Source: Lederbergia citrea (GTDB lineage: Bacteria; Bacillota; Bacilli; Bacillales; Bacillaceae_C). Taken from it: a stretch of DNA of 64,000 bases. Position numbers and translations under genes: made by a program. The notes under the pieces are model-generated. The model was not told the origin of the DNA. It ran no database searches and saw only the letters and a list, made by a program, of their open reading frames with translations. The stretch is from the NCBI RefSeq assembly GCF_018343525.1, contig NZ_JAGYPH010000001.1, positions 1,679,778 to 1,743,777 on the forward strand, given 5' to 3'. This document shows positions 34,718-43,701 of this stretch, one piece after another. Within the stretch, counting starts at the first letter, position 1. Each line of letters begins with the position of its first letter.

Positions 34718-35584
34718 TTACTTTAATACATTAATTTTTTTCAAAAATTCAAGTTTATACTGTTTGCGGAAATGTTCCTTTACCATATAGGCAACACCGT
34801 TGTCATTATTCGACCGTGTATTCCAGTTCGCTGCTTGTTTAACTTCTATTGGTGCATTCCCCATTGATACTCCTAGTCCTGCCCATTTAACAAGTGGCAA
34901 ATCATCCATTCCTGCTCCAATTGCAACAACTTCGTATGGAAGGATACCAAGTCGCTCACACACCAACTTTACGCCATTCAATTTCGAAACTCCCGCCGCT
35001 ACAATTTCTAACTTTAAGCTGCCTGAATCGATACAATCAACTTCGTCATACATTTCAGTTATAGCTTTCTTTGCGTCGGCGAAATCAGCAGTATGTTCAA
35101 ATAAGGCTTCAATCTTAGGTGGAGAAACTGGACTATCAAGTAATCTATCACTTAGCACGTCAACATATTGTTCCGAATAAGAAAACTTGCCAGAAGGTTG
35201 AAATACCACCTTCGCCATCATATTTTCAGGTAATTTCACTTTATTGCCGAGCGAAAATTGTTCATGAACCAGCTTGATTTGGCAAGGAAATGATTCAAGT
35301 AAGGAAACGATTTCGCTTGAAATCTGTTCATGAATTCTATTTACAAAGATGGGTTTCTTCCATTCCTTACCAATATATCCACCTTGGTGGGAAACGATAT
35401 ATTCATCTATTTTAAGTGTCTTAGCTACTCTCTTTGCCGATGGGAAATTTCTTGATGTTGTAAGGATAACAGAAATTCCTTTTTTCTTGGCATACTCAAT
35501 TGCTTCCCGGGTCATTTTATTTATGCGGCCATTATCTTGCAATAATGTACCGTCAATATTTAATGCAAGCAGTTTATAAACCAT
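34718..35584 (-). CDS. yhaX: HAD-like protein YhaX (Cof type), catalytic aspartates altered
   Basis: A 288-aa protein of the Cof-type HAD phosphatase family, same length as B. subtilis YhaX, a sporulation (sigma-E) expressed protein. Motif I, normally DxDGT, reads NIDGT (Asn9 replaces the nucleophile), motif II Thr/Ser is present in LTTSRNF, the motif III lysine is in VSKLNG and motif IV, normally GDGxND, reads GAGMDD (residues 223-228). Loss of the nucleophilic Asp makes classical phosphatase activity unlikely; a sensor or structural role is possible. Start ATG with GGGGGGAGC upstream. Confidence 0.85.
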   Translation of the reverse strand: MVYKLLALNIDGTLLQDNGRINKMTREAIEYAKKKGISVILTTSRNFPSAKRVAKTLKIDEYIVSHQGGYIGKEWKKPIFVNRIHEQISSEIVSLLESFPCQIKLVHEQFSLGNKVKLPENMMAKVVFQPSGKFSYSEQYVDVLSDRLLDSPVSPPKIEALFEHTADFADAKKAITEMYDEVDCIDSGSLKLEIVAAGVSKLNGVKLVCERLGILPYEVVAIGAGMDDLPLVKWAGLGVSMGNAPIEVKQAANWNTRSNNDNGVAYMVKEHFRKQYKLEFLKKINVLK

Positions 35585-35664
35585 GATGCTCCCCCCTTAT
35601 AATGCAACATAGAGCTTTATTACTTTTATATTTTATGAAGGGCATATTCAGGATAGAACCATAG

Positions 35665-35697
35665 AAAAAAACCGCCTTCACTAGGAAAGCGGATTTT
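35665..35697 (-). terminator. Terminator of yheB-yheA
   Basis: CCGCCTTC, 4-nt loop, GAAAGCGG with one mismatch; T7 on the minus strand. Confidence 0.75.
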
Positions 35698-35704
35698 ATA
35701 AGTT

Positions 35705-36058
35705 TTATCCCATCATCTTGCCATATAGATCATCGAGGGGCTTCATAATAATTTTATTCAATTCATTAATCGCCATGCTCATGCGCTGTTCAGCATCCAT
35801 CAGCTTTGTCACTTTTTCATTTTCTTGAACTCGGTTAGCTATCGATTGTGCTTCCATAATTTCATCTTCTGTAATGTCTTGACCTGCCATCTGCTTTTGC
35901 TGAAGCTGCATTTGGACATTTCGGAATGCATCAAACATAGATCTAGCCGTTTCATCGTTTTCCACTTCTTTATACATCTTTTTCAAATGAATATACTCGT
36001 CGCTTTTTCGCATCGCTTTTTCAAGTTCATAAGCATAATCATACAAATTTGTTGTCAT
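35705..36058 (-). CDS. yheA: YlbF/YmcA family protein YheA
   Basis: A 117-aa all-helical protein of the Com_YlbF family (YheA/YmcA/YlbF). Visible: YDYAYELEKAMRKSDEYIHL at the start and KKMYKEVENDETARSMFDAF. YmcA and YlbF paralogues form a complex that influences RNase Y and biofilm or sporulation control; the role of YheA itself is unknown. AGGAGG is 9 nt before the ATG at 36058; the upstream ATG at 36082 is part of the leader. Cotranscribed with yheB. Confidence 0.88.
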   Translation of the reverse strand: MTTNLYDYAYELEKAMRKSDEYIHLKKMYKEVENDETARSMFDAFRNVQMQLQQKQMAGQDITEDEIMEAQSIANRVQENEKVTKLMDAEQRMSMAINELNKIIMKPLDDLYGKMMG

Positions 36059-36097
36059 TTGGTAAAACCTCCTTTTCCCCATTATTTTAGCATATTA

Positions 36098-37234
36098 CTA
36101 TGTCAACAAAACAATGATTCCCTGAATTAGCCCGATAGCCCCACCTAAAATGGCCCCCAAATATGTAATCATGGCCAATTCTTTTTTTGCAATCGATATT
36201 ACAAGTTCTTCGAGCCGCTGCAAGGAGAATGATTCAATTTGTTCTCGAACAATCTCCTCCACCTGGAATCTTTCTAAAATTTCACCTGAACGATTTGTGA
36301 GATATTCGCCCGCTGCCTCAAGGATACGCGGTACAATTTCTTCCTGCAATTTTTCTCTATATGGAGAGATTAGCTCAGCAATTGTTTTTTTGAAAAATGG
36401 CTCCACTTGAAATATACTGGCAACTATTTGTTTTGTGTGAAGCAATAATTGATCATCTTTCATATTTGTAAAAATTGCATCTATTGGTTTATTTTGCAAC
36501 TTGTCCCATTCAGATTCAAGTATGTTTACAAGCATTGTTTTTGTGCTGGGATTATTGAAAAACTTAATAATTTCAGGCTGAAATTTATCTGCTAACGAAT
36601 CATTGCCAATAAACATTTGTACCATATTCCACAGTTTCCCTCGTTCTTTAAGGAAGTTTTCAATCATGATTTTTATTTTTTCTTTACCTTCCTGTGTAGC
36701 AAAATAGTCGGTTACTTTTTGAATAATATGATCAGCTACATCCGGGATCTTACCTTGCAATTCTTCCGTCCACTCTGCTGGCAATATATTATTGATACTT
36801 TTGGTCCAATATTGTTCTTTTAGACCTGTATATTTTCGTTCGATTTTTTTATTAATATAAGCATTCGTTTGAGCGATTGGTTCATTAATATGAAGTTGAT
36901 TCAGCAATTGCTCCAATGTCAAACCTTTATCTAGCCAGCTGTTTAACTTTTGGCTAACCAACGCCTCTGTCTCTTGCCTGAACTTCTCACCTTTTAATTT
37001 TTTTTGGAGGCTTTCAGGAGTTACCAAATGCTCTACGACAATCTTCCCAATTTGCGTGGCAAGCTCGTCTTTTCTTTTAGGTATTAATCCAGGGGTGAAA
37101 GGCAGCTGCCATTTCCCTATAAAATACGTTTTATATGGTCGGAACAGCATTATAATCGCCAAAAAGTTGGTTAATCCACCTATAATTGCTCCAACGAATA
37201 CCATAAAAGCCATTCGCCATACCCAGTCAGACAT
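36098..37234 (-). CDS. yheB: DUF445 membrane protein YheB
   Basis: A 378-aa protein of the DUF445 family. One N-terminal helix (about residues 8-30, ending GGLTNFLAIIMLFRP) and one C-terminal helix (GAILGGAIGLIQGIIVLL) flank a long soluble helical domain. The GGLTNxLAIxMLFRP and LPFTPGLIPKRKDELA motifs are typical. Function unknown. AGGAGAGG fits the third ATG (37234) better than the tandem ATGs at 37243 and 37240. Confidence 0.87.
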   Translation of the reverse strand: MSDWVWRMAFMVFVGAIIGGLTNFLAIIMLFRPYKTYFIGKWQLPFTPGLIPKRKDELATQIGKIVVEHLVTPESLQKKLKGEKFRQETEALVSQKLNSWLDKGLTLEQLLNQLHINEPIAQTNAYINKKIERKYTGLKEQYWTKSINNILPAEWTEELQGKIPDVADHIIQKVTDYFATQEGKEKIKIMIENFLKERGKLWNMVQMFIGNDSLADKFQPEIIKFFNNPSTKTMLVNILESEWDKLQNKPIDAIFTNMKDDQLLLHTKQIVASIFQVEPFFKKTIAELISPYREKLQEEIVPRILEAAGEYLTNRSGEILERFQVEEIVREQIESFSLQRLEELVISIAKKELAMITYLGAILGGAIGLIQGIIVLLT

Positions 37235-37399
37235 CTCCATCATCCTCTCCTATGTTATACCGGGTTGTATGAACATTAACTAATTTTTTTCATACGATAA
37301 AAATATAATGCGCCCAATCTCAATTGCAAGGTTCCCCCTGATTATAAGGAAAGATTCCAGATCAACGCAAACGTGGACGCTTTGAAAGGAGTTTTGTAA

Positions 37400-38728
37400 A
37401 TGGCTGAGTATTTTAATCTTGAAGTTTTTGATAGTCCTGATCTTCAATTTTTTTATCCAAGGGAGTATGAAGTCGAAGTGCCTCCTGAAAAAATTGCCTT
37501 TGGTTCCAGTTGGACTGAAGTTACAGGCGCAAGACAGCCTAATGGACGAAATGTAATTTCGGTAAGCTCTCGACTAGCAAAAAAGCTGAATTTGCCTAAA
37601 GAAATTTCTTCACTTTGCTTATTTTCCAATGATGAGACAATTTATTTAGGACCGCTTGTAGGTATCTTCTCTTCTGGATTTACTCCGTTTCAAATTTCAC
37701 CAATTGGAGAAAGATCGACTTTATTTGCCAAGTTACTTTCTGTCCAATCCGATGTAGGGGCAGTATCTTTTCTGTTCGGCGAACAACATATCGATTGGGA
37801 ACATGGATTAATAAATGGATATTTTTACTTTGATAAAGGTTGGGAACGAAGGAAAGTGCCTTTTCCAAACGTAGTTTATGACCGCCTCCCCTATAGTCAA
37901 TCAGAAACGATGGAAAAAGCGATAATAGTCAAGTCTAAATTAGAAAAGGATTATTTGATCCCATGGTATAACCCAGGTTTTTTTAACCAGCTTGAATTGT
38001 TTGAAAGACTGTACAACGACGCCCAAACTGATACTTATTTGCCTGAAACATTATCTTTCACATCATTTTCTGAAATGGAACGTATGCTGGCTGAATATGG
38101 TCATGTATTTTTGAAAAATCCTCAAGATAGAACCGAAAGACGAGTCGTCCAAATTATTTACGATAAAATTGAAAGCATTTATTATTGCCGTATATATGAA
38201 GGAAAAGCCCGATTGCTAAAGTTTGAAACACTCGAGAGACTGATGAGTAAAGTTTTCAAAGGACAGTCTCTAGAGAAGCTCATCGTACAACAAGGCATTC
38301 GGTTAATACGTAGAGAAAAGCAGCCCATCGATTTCCGTGTTCAAGTTAATAAAAATGAAACTGGAAAATGGCAAGTCAGTGCAATGGCAGCGAAAAAGCG
38401 AAAAGGATCAGCCTCTGATCGAAATCACAACTTCATCTTAATGCTAAGTGATGTTTTTCCGGATCAGAAGGAACTGGAATTATTTAAAGAGAAGCTTGAA
38501 ATAGCAGCTCTTGCTCTTGCTGAAGGGATTGAAAAAAATCTTGGTGGTACCTTCGGTGAAATTGGCTTTGAACTTGGAATTGATTATGAAGGAAAGGTAT
38601 GGATGCTAGAAGCTGATTCAAAACCAAGCAGGTTTATTTTTTCCCACCCAGGTTTGCAGACCGAAGATATGTTAACAAGAAAGCTTCCTCTATCCTTCGC
38701 TATTTACATGACGCAAAAAACACTCTGA
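37400..38728 (+). CDS. yheD: YheC/YheD family ATP-grasp spore coat-associated protein
   Basis: A 442-aa protein. The first 120 residues form the YheC/D N-terminal barrel, the rest an ATP-grasp ligase-like fold: PNVVYDRLPYS, IPWYNPGFFNQLELFERL, VFLKNP, the IDFRVQVN strand and GEIGFELGIDYEGKVWMLEAD (here as GEIGFELGID and WMLEAD) with the metal-binding Glu. YheD localises to the forespore and coat in B. subtilis; substrate unknown. Length fits YheD rather than the shorter YheC. B. subtilis has both genes in tandem; only one is here. AAAGGAG precedes the ATG. Confidence 0.88.
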   Translation: MAEYFNLEVFDSPDLQFFYPREYEVEVPPEKIAFGSSWTEVTGARQPNGRNVISVSSRLAKKLNLPKEISSLCLFSNDETIYLGPLVGIFSSGFTPFQISPIGERSTLFAKLLSVQSDVGAVSFLFGEQHIDWEHGLINGYFYFDKGWERRKVPFPNVVYDRLPYSQSETMEKAIIVKSKLEKDYLIPWYNPGFFNQLELFERLYNDAQTDTYLPETLSFTSFSEMERMLAEYGHVFLKNPQDRTERRVVQIIYDKIESIYYCRIYEGKARLLKFETLERLMSKVFKGQSLEKLIVQQGIRLIRREKQPIDFRVQVNKNETGKWQVSAMAAKKRKGSASDRNHNFILMLSDVFPDQKELELFKEKLEIAALALAEGIEKNLGGTFGEIGFELGIDYEGKVWMLEADSKPSRFIFSHPGLQTEDMLTRKLPLSFAIYMTQKTL

Positions 38729-38772
38729 AATATTCAGTAATCTTTGCTACAATGGTTATGAGGTGAGTCAGA

Positions 38773-38991
38773 ATGCTCTTGCATTTCCAGGTTCAGTCTT
38801 TATATGAAGACAAACGTCTTCCCGGATGGCGGTTTTCTTTTTATTTCAATAGATGTAAATACGAAGGAACCTATCATCCAGATGGGAGTATACAATGGAT
38901 GTCACTTGCTCCTAAGGAACAAGATCAGGCCATTTTAGAAAAACAAATCCATGATTTAATGCTCTATCATATATATGATACCCAGCGTTAG
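38773..38991 (+). CDS. yheE: YheE family protein
   Basis: A 72-aa protein matching B. subtilis YheE: HFQVQSLYEDKRLPGWRFSF at the N-terminus and IHDLMLYHIYD at the C-terminus. Soluble, beta-rich N-terminal half. Function unknown. GAGGTGAG precedes the ATG; 44 bp after yheD on the same strand. Confidence 0.85.
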   Translation: MLLHFQVQSLYEDKRLPGWRFSFYFNRCKYEGTYHPDGSIQWMSLAPKEQDQAILEKQIHDLMLYHIYDTQR

Positions 38992-39066
38992 CTAAACTTT
39001 ACCAAGAACAACTTTGAATGCAGCATGCTATTTGCAGCCAACACTAGATGTAAGGAGGCTGATGGC

Positions 39067-39261
39067 ATGGATAAGAAAAGAAATGCAGATCTTTTTTTAC
39101 CTGATACACAGAATGAAGGAAGAGATCAATTTTACATGGATGTCGACAGGATGGTCAATGAAGGGATGTCGGGAGGATCTGTCCATATGCGAGCCGATTC
39201 CACCAATATTGAACAATCGACAGACTTTTTTCCTGAAGACCCACCGGAATATATGGAATAA
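39067..39261 (+). CDS. Small acidic protein, unknown
   Basis: A 64-aa acidic, Met-rich protein (MDKKRNADLFLPDTQNEGRD start, end FFPEDPPEYME). AAGGAGG is 9 nt upstream. No membrane segment. I do not recognise the family. Lies after yheE on the same strand; a GGGGTGG/CCACCCC hairpin follows at 39272-39297. Confidence 0.65.
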   Translation: MDKKRNADLFLPDTQNEGRDQFYMDVDRMVNEGMSGGSVHMRADSTNIEQSTDFFPEDPPEYME

Positions 39262-39328
39262 AAGATCAAAAGGGGTGGAGGATCGAAAGCCCACCCCATT
39301 CAATTTATAAAATAAAGAGGCGACACCT

Positions 39329-40231
39329 ATGATTAATCGTTTAACGGAATTATATCCAAATGCTATTTTTACAGCAACACCCAGTTTAGATCCCCATATG
39401 TATTGGTTCAAGGAAAACAATACAGAACAATATATGGGAATTCCTTCAACAGACTTATCTCCGAAAGAAATCAATATTTTAAAAACCTTATTTACAATGA
39501 CAGCGGTAGACGAGTCGATTAACGTTTCGGAGTCTGTACGGCTGTGGCGCAATTTTTTTCTGTTCGATGAGCCAGTACCTTCATTCCAACAAAATCATTG
39601 CCGCTTTATTCATTTTTCTATATCAAATATGCGTGAACAATTTCAATTCGATGAATGGGAAGAAGCAGTTAAAAGTTTATTTCCTCATGAAATAAGCATC
39701 GTACCATTTAGTGGTTATGACGGAGTAATCGTTGAAGACCAAAGGGAATTACAAATGGATGAAGACGAGCTTTTCTCTGCAATCCAAGCGTTTGAAAGTG
39801 ATTTTTTCTTTAAAGTCCATTTTTTTATCGGTCGTTTTCATTCTCCGGATGACAAACTAAAGCAGCTATTTACATTGGAAAAATCTATATTTCAGCTATC
39901 GCTTGATGAGCAATCGGAAGACCGAATTTTCACTTTGGAAAAATTAATGCCCTCCTATGTATTCCGATCCATTCCCAAATGTGATAGAAACATTTTATTC
40001 GGTGATATACATAATCTCTTAGTTGAAGATCATGACTTATCTGAAACAATTAAACGTTATATTGAAAATCAATCGAATGCGACACTTACTGCTAAACAAC
40101 TTTTTATGCATCGAAATAGTCTTCAGTATCGTATCGATAAATTTATTGAAAAAACAGGTATTGACATTAAAACTTTCCATGGTGCCTTTTTTGCTTATTT
40201 AGGTTGTTTATACAATCATGAGGAAGACTAA
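39329..40231 (+). CDS. PucR-type helix-turn-helix regulator
   Basis: A 300-aa protein. The C-terminus has the PucR/CdaR HTH_30 motif: LSETIKRYIENQSNATLTAKQLFMHRNSLQYRIDKF (seen as IKRYIENQ, AKQLFMHRNSLQYRI). The N-terminal 200 residues have no domain I recognise. In B. subtilis a similar gene (yxkF) neighbours msmX; here too msmX lies 116 bp downstream, so it may regulate sugar uptake genes. AAAGAGGCG is the ribosome-binding site. Confidence 0.75.
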   Translation: MINRLTELYPNAIFTATPSLDPHMYWFKENNTEQYMGIPSTDLSPKEINILKTLFTMTAVDESINVSESVRLWRNFFLFDEPVPSFQQNHCRFIHFSISNMREQFQFDEWEEAVKSLFPHEISIVPFSGYDGVIVEDQRELQMDEDELFSAIQAFESDFFFKVHFFIGRFHSPDDKLKQLFTLEKSIFQLSLDEQSEDRIFTLEKLMPSYVFRSIPKCDRNILFGDIHNLLVEDHDLSETIKRYIENQSNATLTAKQLFMHRNSLQYRIDKFIEKTGIDIKTFHGAFFAYLGCLYNHEED

Positions 40232-40287
40232 TATGCACGTTGCCCAAAAATTCGACTCGTTTTTTGTGCACCTTGTCCATAGCTTCA

Positions 40288-40301
40288 TGAAAGCGCATTC
40301 T
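40288..40301. promoter_or_regulatory. cre-like site upstream of msmX
   Basis: TGAAAGCGCATTCT matches the CcpA consensus TGWAANCGNTNWCA at 12 of 14 positions. Only suggestive. Confidence 0.3.
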
Positions 40302-40347
40302 GTAAACTAGTAATCAGATACAATACAATTACTAGGGGGATTTAATA

Positions 40348-41448
40348 ATGGCTGAACTACGTTTGGATGGCATTCATAAAGTATATGACAATAAAGTAAC
40401 GGCTGTAGAAGATTTTAACCTTCACGTAAAAGACAAAGAATTTATCGTTTTTGTTGGTCCGTCTGGTTGCGGTAAATCTACTACTCTTAGAATGATTGCT
40501 GGATTAGAAGAAATTTCTCAAGGTGATTTCTATATTGATGATAAAAGAGTAAATGATGTTGCACCAAAAGACCGCGACATCGCAATGGTGTTCCAGAACT
40601 ATGCTCTATACCCTCATATGAGTGTATATGACAATATGGCGTTCGGATTAAAATTACGTAAAATGCCTAAAAAAGAAATTGAACAACGTGTAAATGACGC
40701 TGCAAAAATTCTAGGTCTTGAAAACTTCCTAGATCGTAAGCCTAAAGCTCTATCAGGTGGTCAACGTCAGCGTGTTGCACTAGGCCGTGCAATCGTTCGT
40801 GATGCAAAAGTATTCTTGATGGACGAGCCGCTTTCAAACCTTGACGCTAAACTTCGTGTACAAATGCGTGCTGAGATTGCTAAACTTCACCAAAGACTTC
40901 AAACAACAACTATTTATGTAACGCATGACCAAACTGAAGCAATGACAATGGCAAGCCGCATCGTCGTAATGAAAGACGGGATCATCCAACAAGTTGGATC
41001 ACCGAAAGAAGTTTACGATAACCCAGAGAACATTTTTGTTGGTGGCTTTATCGGTTCACCTGCAATGAACTTCTTCCATGGTAAGCTTGAAGCTGACGGA
41101 TTCCTACTTGAAAATGAATTCAAAGTTGACGTCCCAGAAGGTAAAATGAAAATGCTTCGTGACCAAGGATATGTAAATAAAGATGTCGTGCTTGGTGTTC
41201 GTCCTGAAGATATTCATGATGAGCCCGCATTTATCGACGCTTCTCCAGGAACAAAATTAAACGTTCTTATCGAAGTTGCGGAACTTACAGGTGCGGAAAC
41301 AATGCTTTATTCAAGCATTGGAAATCAAGATTTCGTATCAAGAATCGATGCAAGAACAATTGTTCAACCAGGACAAAGAATGGATCTTGCTTTTGATATG
41401 AACAAAGCTCATTTCTTCGATATTACAACTGAACAAAGAATTAGATAA
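40348..41448 (+). CDS. msmX: Multiple-sugar ABC importer ATPase MsmX
   Basis: A 366-aa CUT1-type ATPase (UgpC/MalK family). Walker A GPSGCGKST at residues 37-45, signature LSGGQRQR at 135-142, Walker B VFLMDEPLSNLD, and a C-terminal TOBE regulatory domain from about residue 240 (GVRPEDIHDEP). MsmX is the shared ATPase that energises several disaccharide and oligosaccharide importers in Bacillus. No permease gene is adjacent, as expected for a shared subunit. AGGGGGA precedes the ATG; a terminator follows. Codon use looks more regular than its neighbours, consistent with high expression. Confidence 0.92.
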   Translation: MAELRLDGIHKVYDNKVTAVEDFNLHVKDKEFIVFVGPSGCGKSTTLRMIAGLEEISQGDFYIDDKRVNDVAPKDRDIAMVFQNYALYPHMSVYDNMAFGLKLRKMPKKEIEQRVNDAAKILGLENFLDRKPKALSGGQRQRVALGRAIVRDAKVFLMDEPLSNLDAKLRVQMRAEIAKLHQRLQTTTIYVTHDQTEAMTMASRIVVMKDGIIQQVGSPKEVYDNPENIFVGGFIGSPAMNFFHGKLEADGFLLENEFKVDVPEGKMKMLRDQGYVNKDVVLGVRPEDIHDEPAFIDASPGTKLNVLIEVAELTGAETMLYSSIGNQDFVSRIDARTIVQPGQRMDLAFDMNKAHFFDITTEQRIR

Positions 41449-41474
41449 TTTCAAGCGTAAGTGCCCTTTTCAAT

Positions 41475-41509
41475 AAAAAAACTTCTGCCATTTGGCAGGA
41501 GTTTTTTTC
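41475..41509 (+). terminator. Terminator of msmX
   Basis: AAACTTCTGCC, 4-nt loop, GGCAGGAGTTTTTTT. Confidence 0.92.
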
Positions 41510-41585
41510 GTTATTAAGTAAATATTAATTATACGTTCTTGTCAACATTCCATATTTTTTCGGAAAAAATTCCCTGTATCACCCG

Positions 41586-41615
41586 CGCATATTTTTTTGC
41601 AAAAAAAACATAATA
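41586..41615 (+). promoter_or_regulatory. Sigma-G-type promoter of the SASP gene
   Basis: -35 CGCATA, 17-bp spacer, -10 CATAATA, against the sigma-G pattern TGMATA-N17/18-CATAMTA. Fits forespore expression of sspB, with a leader of about 110 nt. Confidence 0.6.
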
Positions 41616-41640
41616 CAATATACAAACAAAATTTAATCGC

Positions 41641-41698
41641 TGGGTTAACCCATAGTTGGCACAATCTTATGTGCGCCGGTGCAATTCCGGCTAACCCA
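41641..41698 (+). other. Predicted three-way junction in the sspB 5' leader
   Basis: Outer helix TGGGTTA (41641-41647) with TAACCCA (41692-41698). Inside, hairpin 1 GCACA/TGTGC (41659-41674, loop ATCTTA) abuts hairpin 2 GCCGG/CCGGC (41675-41691), which abuts the outer helix. An 11-nt strand joins helix 1 and hairpin 1. All three helices are perfect. Confidence 0.6.
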
Positions 41699-41734
41699 AC
41701 CAATACTATACTTTACAACAAGGAGATGACACAA

Positions 41735-41941
41735 ATGGCTAACAACAGCAGCTCAAACCAACTTGTAGCTCCAGGTGCACAACAAGCAATCGACCAAATG
41801 AAATACGAAATCGCATCAGAATTTGGAGTAAACCTTGGTGCGGATACAACTTCTCGCGCTAATGGTTCAGTAGGTGGAGAAATTACAAAGCGTTTAGTTC
41901 AAATGGCTGAACAACAACTTGGCGGATTTGGACAACAATAA
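41735..41941 (+). CDS. sspB: Alpha/beta-type small acid-soluble spore protein
   Basis: A 68-aa SASP. The GPR protease cleavage site EIASEFGV and the DNA-binding stretch [20 protein letters not shown] are intact (given in pieces [22 protein letters not shown]). It saturates forespore DNA, changes it to A-like form and protects it from UV and heat, then is degraded in germination. AAGGAG precedes the ATG. Downstream of the yheD-yheE cluster as sspB is in B. subtilis. A GC-rich terminator follows. Confidence 0.93.
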   Translation: MANNSSSNQLVAPGAQQAIDQMKYEIASEFGVNLGADTTSRANGSVGGEITKRLVQMAEQQLGGFGQQ

Positions 41942-41963
41942 CACAATTTAATAAAAATGGCTA

Positions 41964-41987
41964 AGCCCCCGGGATAACCCGGGGGCT
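41964..41987 (+). terminator. Terminator of sspB
   Basis: AGCCCCCGGG, ATAA loop, CCCGGGGGCT: perfect 10-bp GC-rich stem. Confidence 0.88.
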
Positions 41988-42007
41988 GAATTATCATATT
42001 TTTTATA

Positions 42008-42172
42008 TCCAGCTCCAGCGCCTAGCCCCTCGAGGTCACAAGTCAAATTGCTGTGGTGGCTGAAGTGCTGCCTCCTCGCAATTCGCCTTGTGCTTGTCGG
42101 AGGCCTGCAGGATGCAGGTCAGGACGGCGTTGCCACGGGACGTGGCGATCTTAGCCGTTCTTCCGTCTCTCG
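42008..42172. repeat. Dispersed palindromic repeat, family 2 variant copy H
   Basis: Shares the end CCAGCTCCAGCGCCTAGCCC and CTCGAGGTC with copy G, then diverges into GCTGCCTCCTCGCAATTCGC and CTTGTGCTTGTCGG. Fills the space between sspB and fumC. Confidence 0.7.
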
Positions 42173-42173
42173 C

Positions 42174-43562
42174 TTACGCTTTTAAATTAACCATCTTCTC
42201 CGGATCAATCCATTCATCATATTGTTCTTCGGTTAAGTATCCAGTTTTAATCGCAGCTGCTTTTAATGTTGTTCCTTCATTGAAAGCAAGTTTTGCAATT
42301 TCTGCTGCTTTTTCATATCCAATATGAGGGTTTAAGGCAGTAACAAGCATTAGTGAACGATTTACATTTTCTTCAATGACATCCACATTAGGCTCTAAAC
42401 CTTGCACACATTTTTCATCAAAAGAAACCATACCATCAGCAAGCAAATGTACAGATTGCAAGAAATTATAAATAATAACAGGTTTATAAACGTTTAATTC
42501 AAAGTTTCCTTGGCTAGCAGCAAAACCAATGGCGGCATCATTGCCGAAAACTTGAACAGCAGCCATTGTCAATGCCTCACTTTGAGTTGGATTTACCTTT
42601 CCAGGCATAATTGAGCTACCTGGTTCATTAGCTGGGATATTGATTTCTCCGATCCCACTTCTAGGTCCACTTGCTAGCCAACGAACATCGTTAGCAATTT
42701 TCGTCAAATCAGCAGCAAGTCCTTTAATTGCGCCGTGGACGAATACGATTTCATCATGACTTGTTAAAGCATGAAACTTATTATCGGATGAAACAAAGGA
42801 ATAACCTGTTTGATGACTAATTTGGGCCGCAACCTTATCACCAAAAGTAGCATGGGCATTAATTCCGGTACCAACAGCTGTTCCACCTATTGCTAAATTA
42901 AGCAAATGCTCCGCACTTTCTTTGATCATTTGCTCACTTTTTTCAAGCATAGCTCTCCAACCGCTAATTTCCTGGCCGAGTGTAAGTGGCGTTGCATCTT
43001 GTAAATGAGTACGACCGATTTTAATAATATCCATATACGCTTTTTCTTTTTCAAGAATGGTCTGCTTCAGTTGGGCTAATGCCGGTAGTAAGCGTTTGTA
43101 AATTTCTTCGTAGGCAGCAACATGCATAGCTGTTGGAAAAGTATCGTTCGAGCTTTGAGACATATTGATATCGTCATTTGGATGGATAGTCTCGTCAGAT
43201 CCTTCCTCTTTTAATAGCTCATTAGCACGACGAGCAACTACTTCATTCACATTCATATTAGACTGAGTGCCGCTTCCTGTCTGCCATACAACGAGCGGAA
43301 AATGCTCGTCAAATTTACCTTCCAACACTTCGTCACACGCTTTTGAAATCGCTGATTTTTTAGTATCGGAAAGATTGCCTAACTCATTATTCGCATTTGC
43401 AGCCGCTTTCTTTAAATGGGCAAATGCTTTTATTACTTCATTAGGCATTTTCTCATTGCCAATTTTAAAGTTTTCCTTACTACGCTGTGTTTGTGCTCCC
43501 CAATACTTATCTTCAGGAACTTTGATTTCACCAATGGTATCTCTTTCAATTCGATAACCCAT
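42174..43562 (-). CDS. fumC: Class II fumarate hydratase
   Basis: A 462-aa enzyme of the TCA cycle (fumarate to L-malate, iron-independent). The superfamily signature [11 protein letters not shown] lies at about residues 317-327; [30 protein letters not shown] and the substrate-binding [20 protein letters not shown] region (as separate motifs) are also intact. AGGAGG precedes the ATG. In B. subtilis the gene (citG) is elsewhere, beside gerA. Confidence 0.95.
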   Translation of the reverse strand: MGYRIERDTIGEIKVPEDKYWGAQTQRSKENFKIGNEKMPNEVIKAFAHLKKAAANANNELGNLSDTKKSAISKACDEVLEGKFDEHFPLVVWQTGSGTQSNMNVNEVVARRANELLKEEGSDETIHPNDDINMSQSSNDTFPTAMHVAAYEEIYKRLLPALAQLKQTILEKEKAYMDIIKIGRTHLQDATPLTLGQEISGWRAMLEKSEQMIKESAEHLLNLAIGGTAVGTGINAHATFGDKVAAQISHQTGYSFVSSDNKFHALTSHDEIVFVHGAIKGLAADLTKIANDVRWLASGPRSGIGEINIPANEPGSSIMPGKVNPTQSEALTMAAVQVFGNDAAIGFAASQGNFELNVYKPVIIYNFLQSVHLLADGMVSFDEKCVQGLEPNVDVIEENVNRSLMLVTALNPHIGYEKAAEIAKLAFNEGTTLKAAAIKTGYLTEEQYDEWIDPEKMVNLKA

Positions 43563-43653
43563 ATGTATAGCCTCCTATTACTAATCATTCTACCTTTTCT
43601 ATTTTCTCATATATTTAGATAATTTTCATCTACACTATTTTTTTCTTAACAAA

Positions 43654-43689
43654 AAGCGGAACAAAAACTCTACAGTCATTGTTCCGCTT
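43654..43689 (-). terminator. Terminator of the penicillin-binding protein gene
   Basis: AAGCGGAACA/TGTTCCGCTT perfect 10-bp stem; TTTTTG follows on the minus strand. Confidence 0.85.
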
Positions 43690-43701
43690 AGATTTCTCTA
43701 A

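Noticed and set aside
41655..41700. Cobalamin riboswitch
   Set aside because: Only one hairpin resembles the B12 element; the conserved B12 box and the large core are missing and the downstream gene is a SASP.
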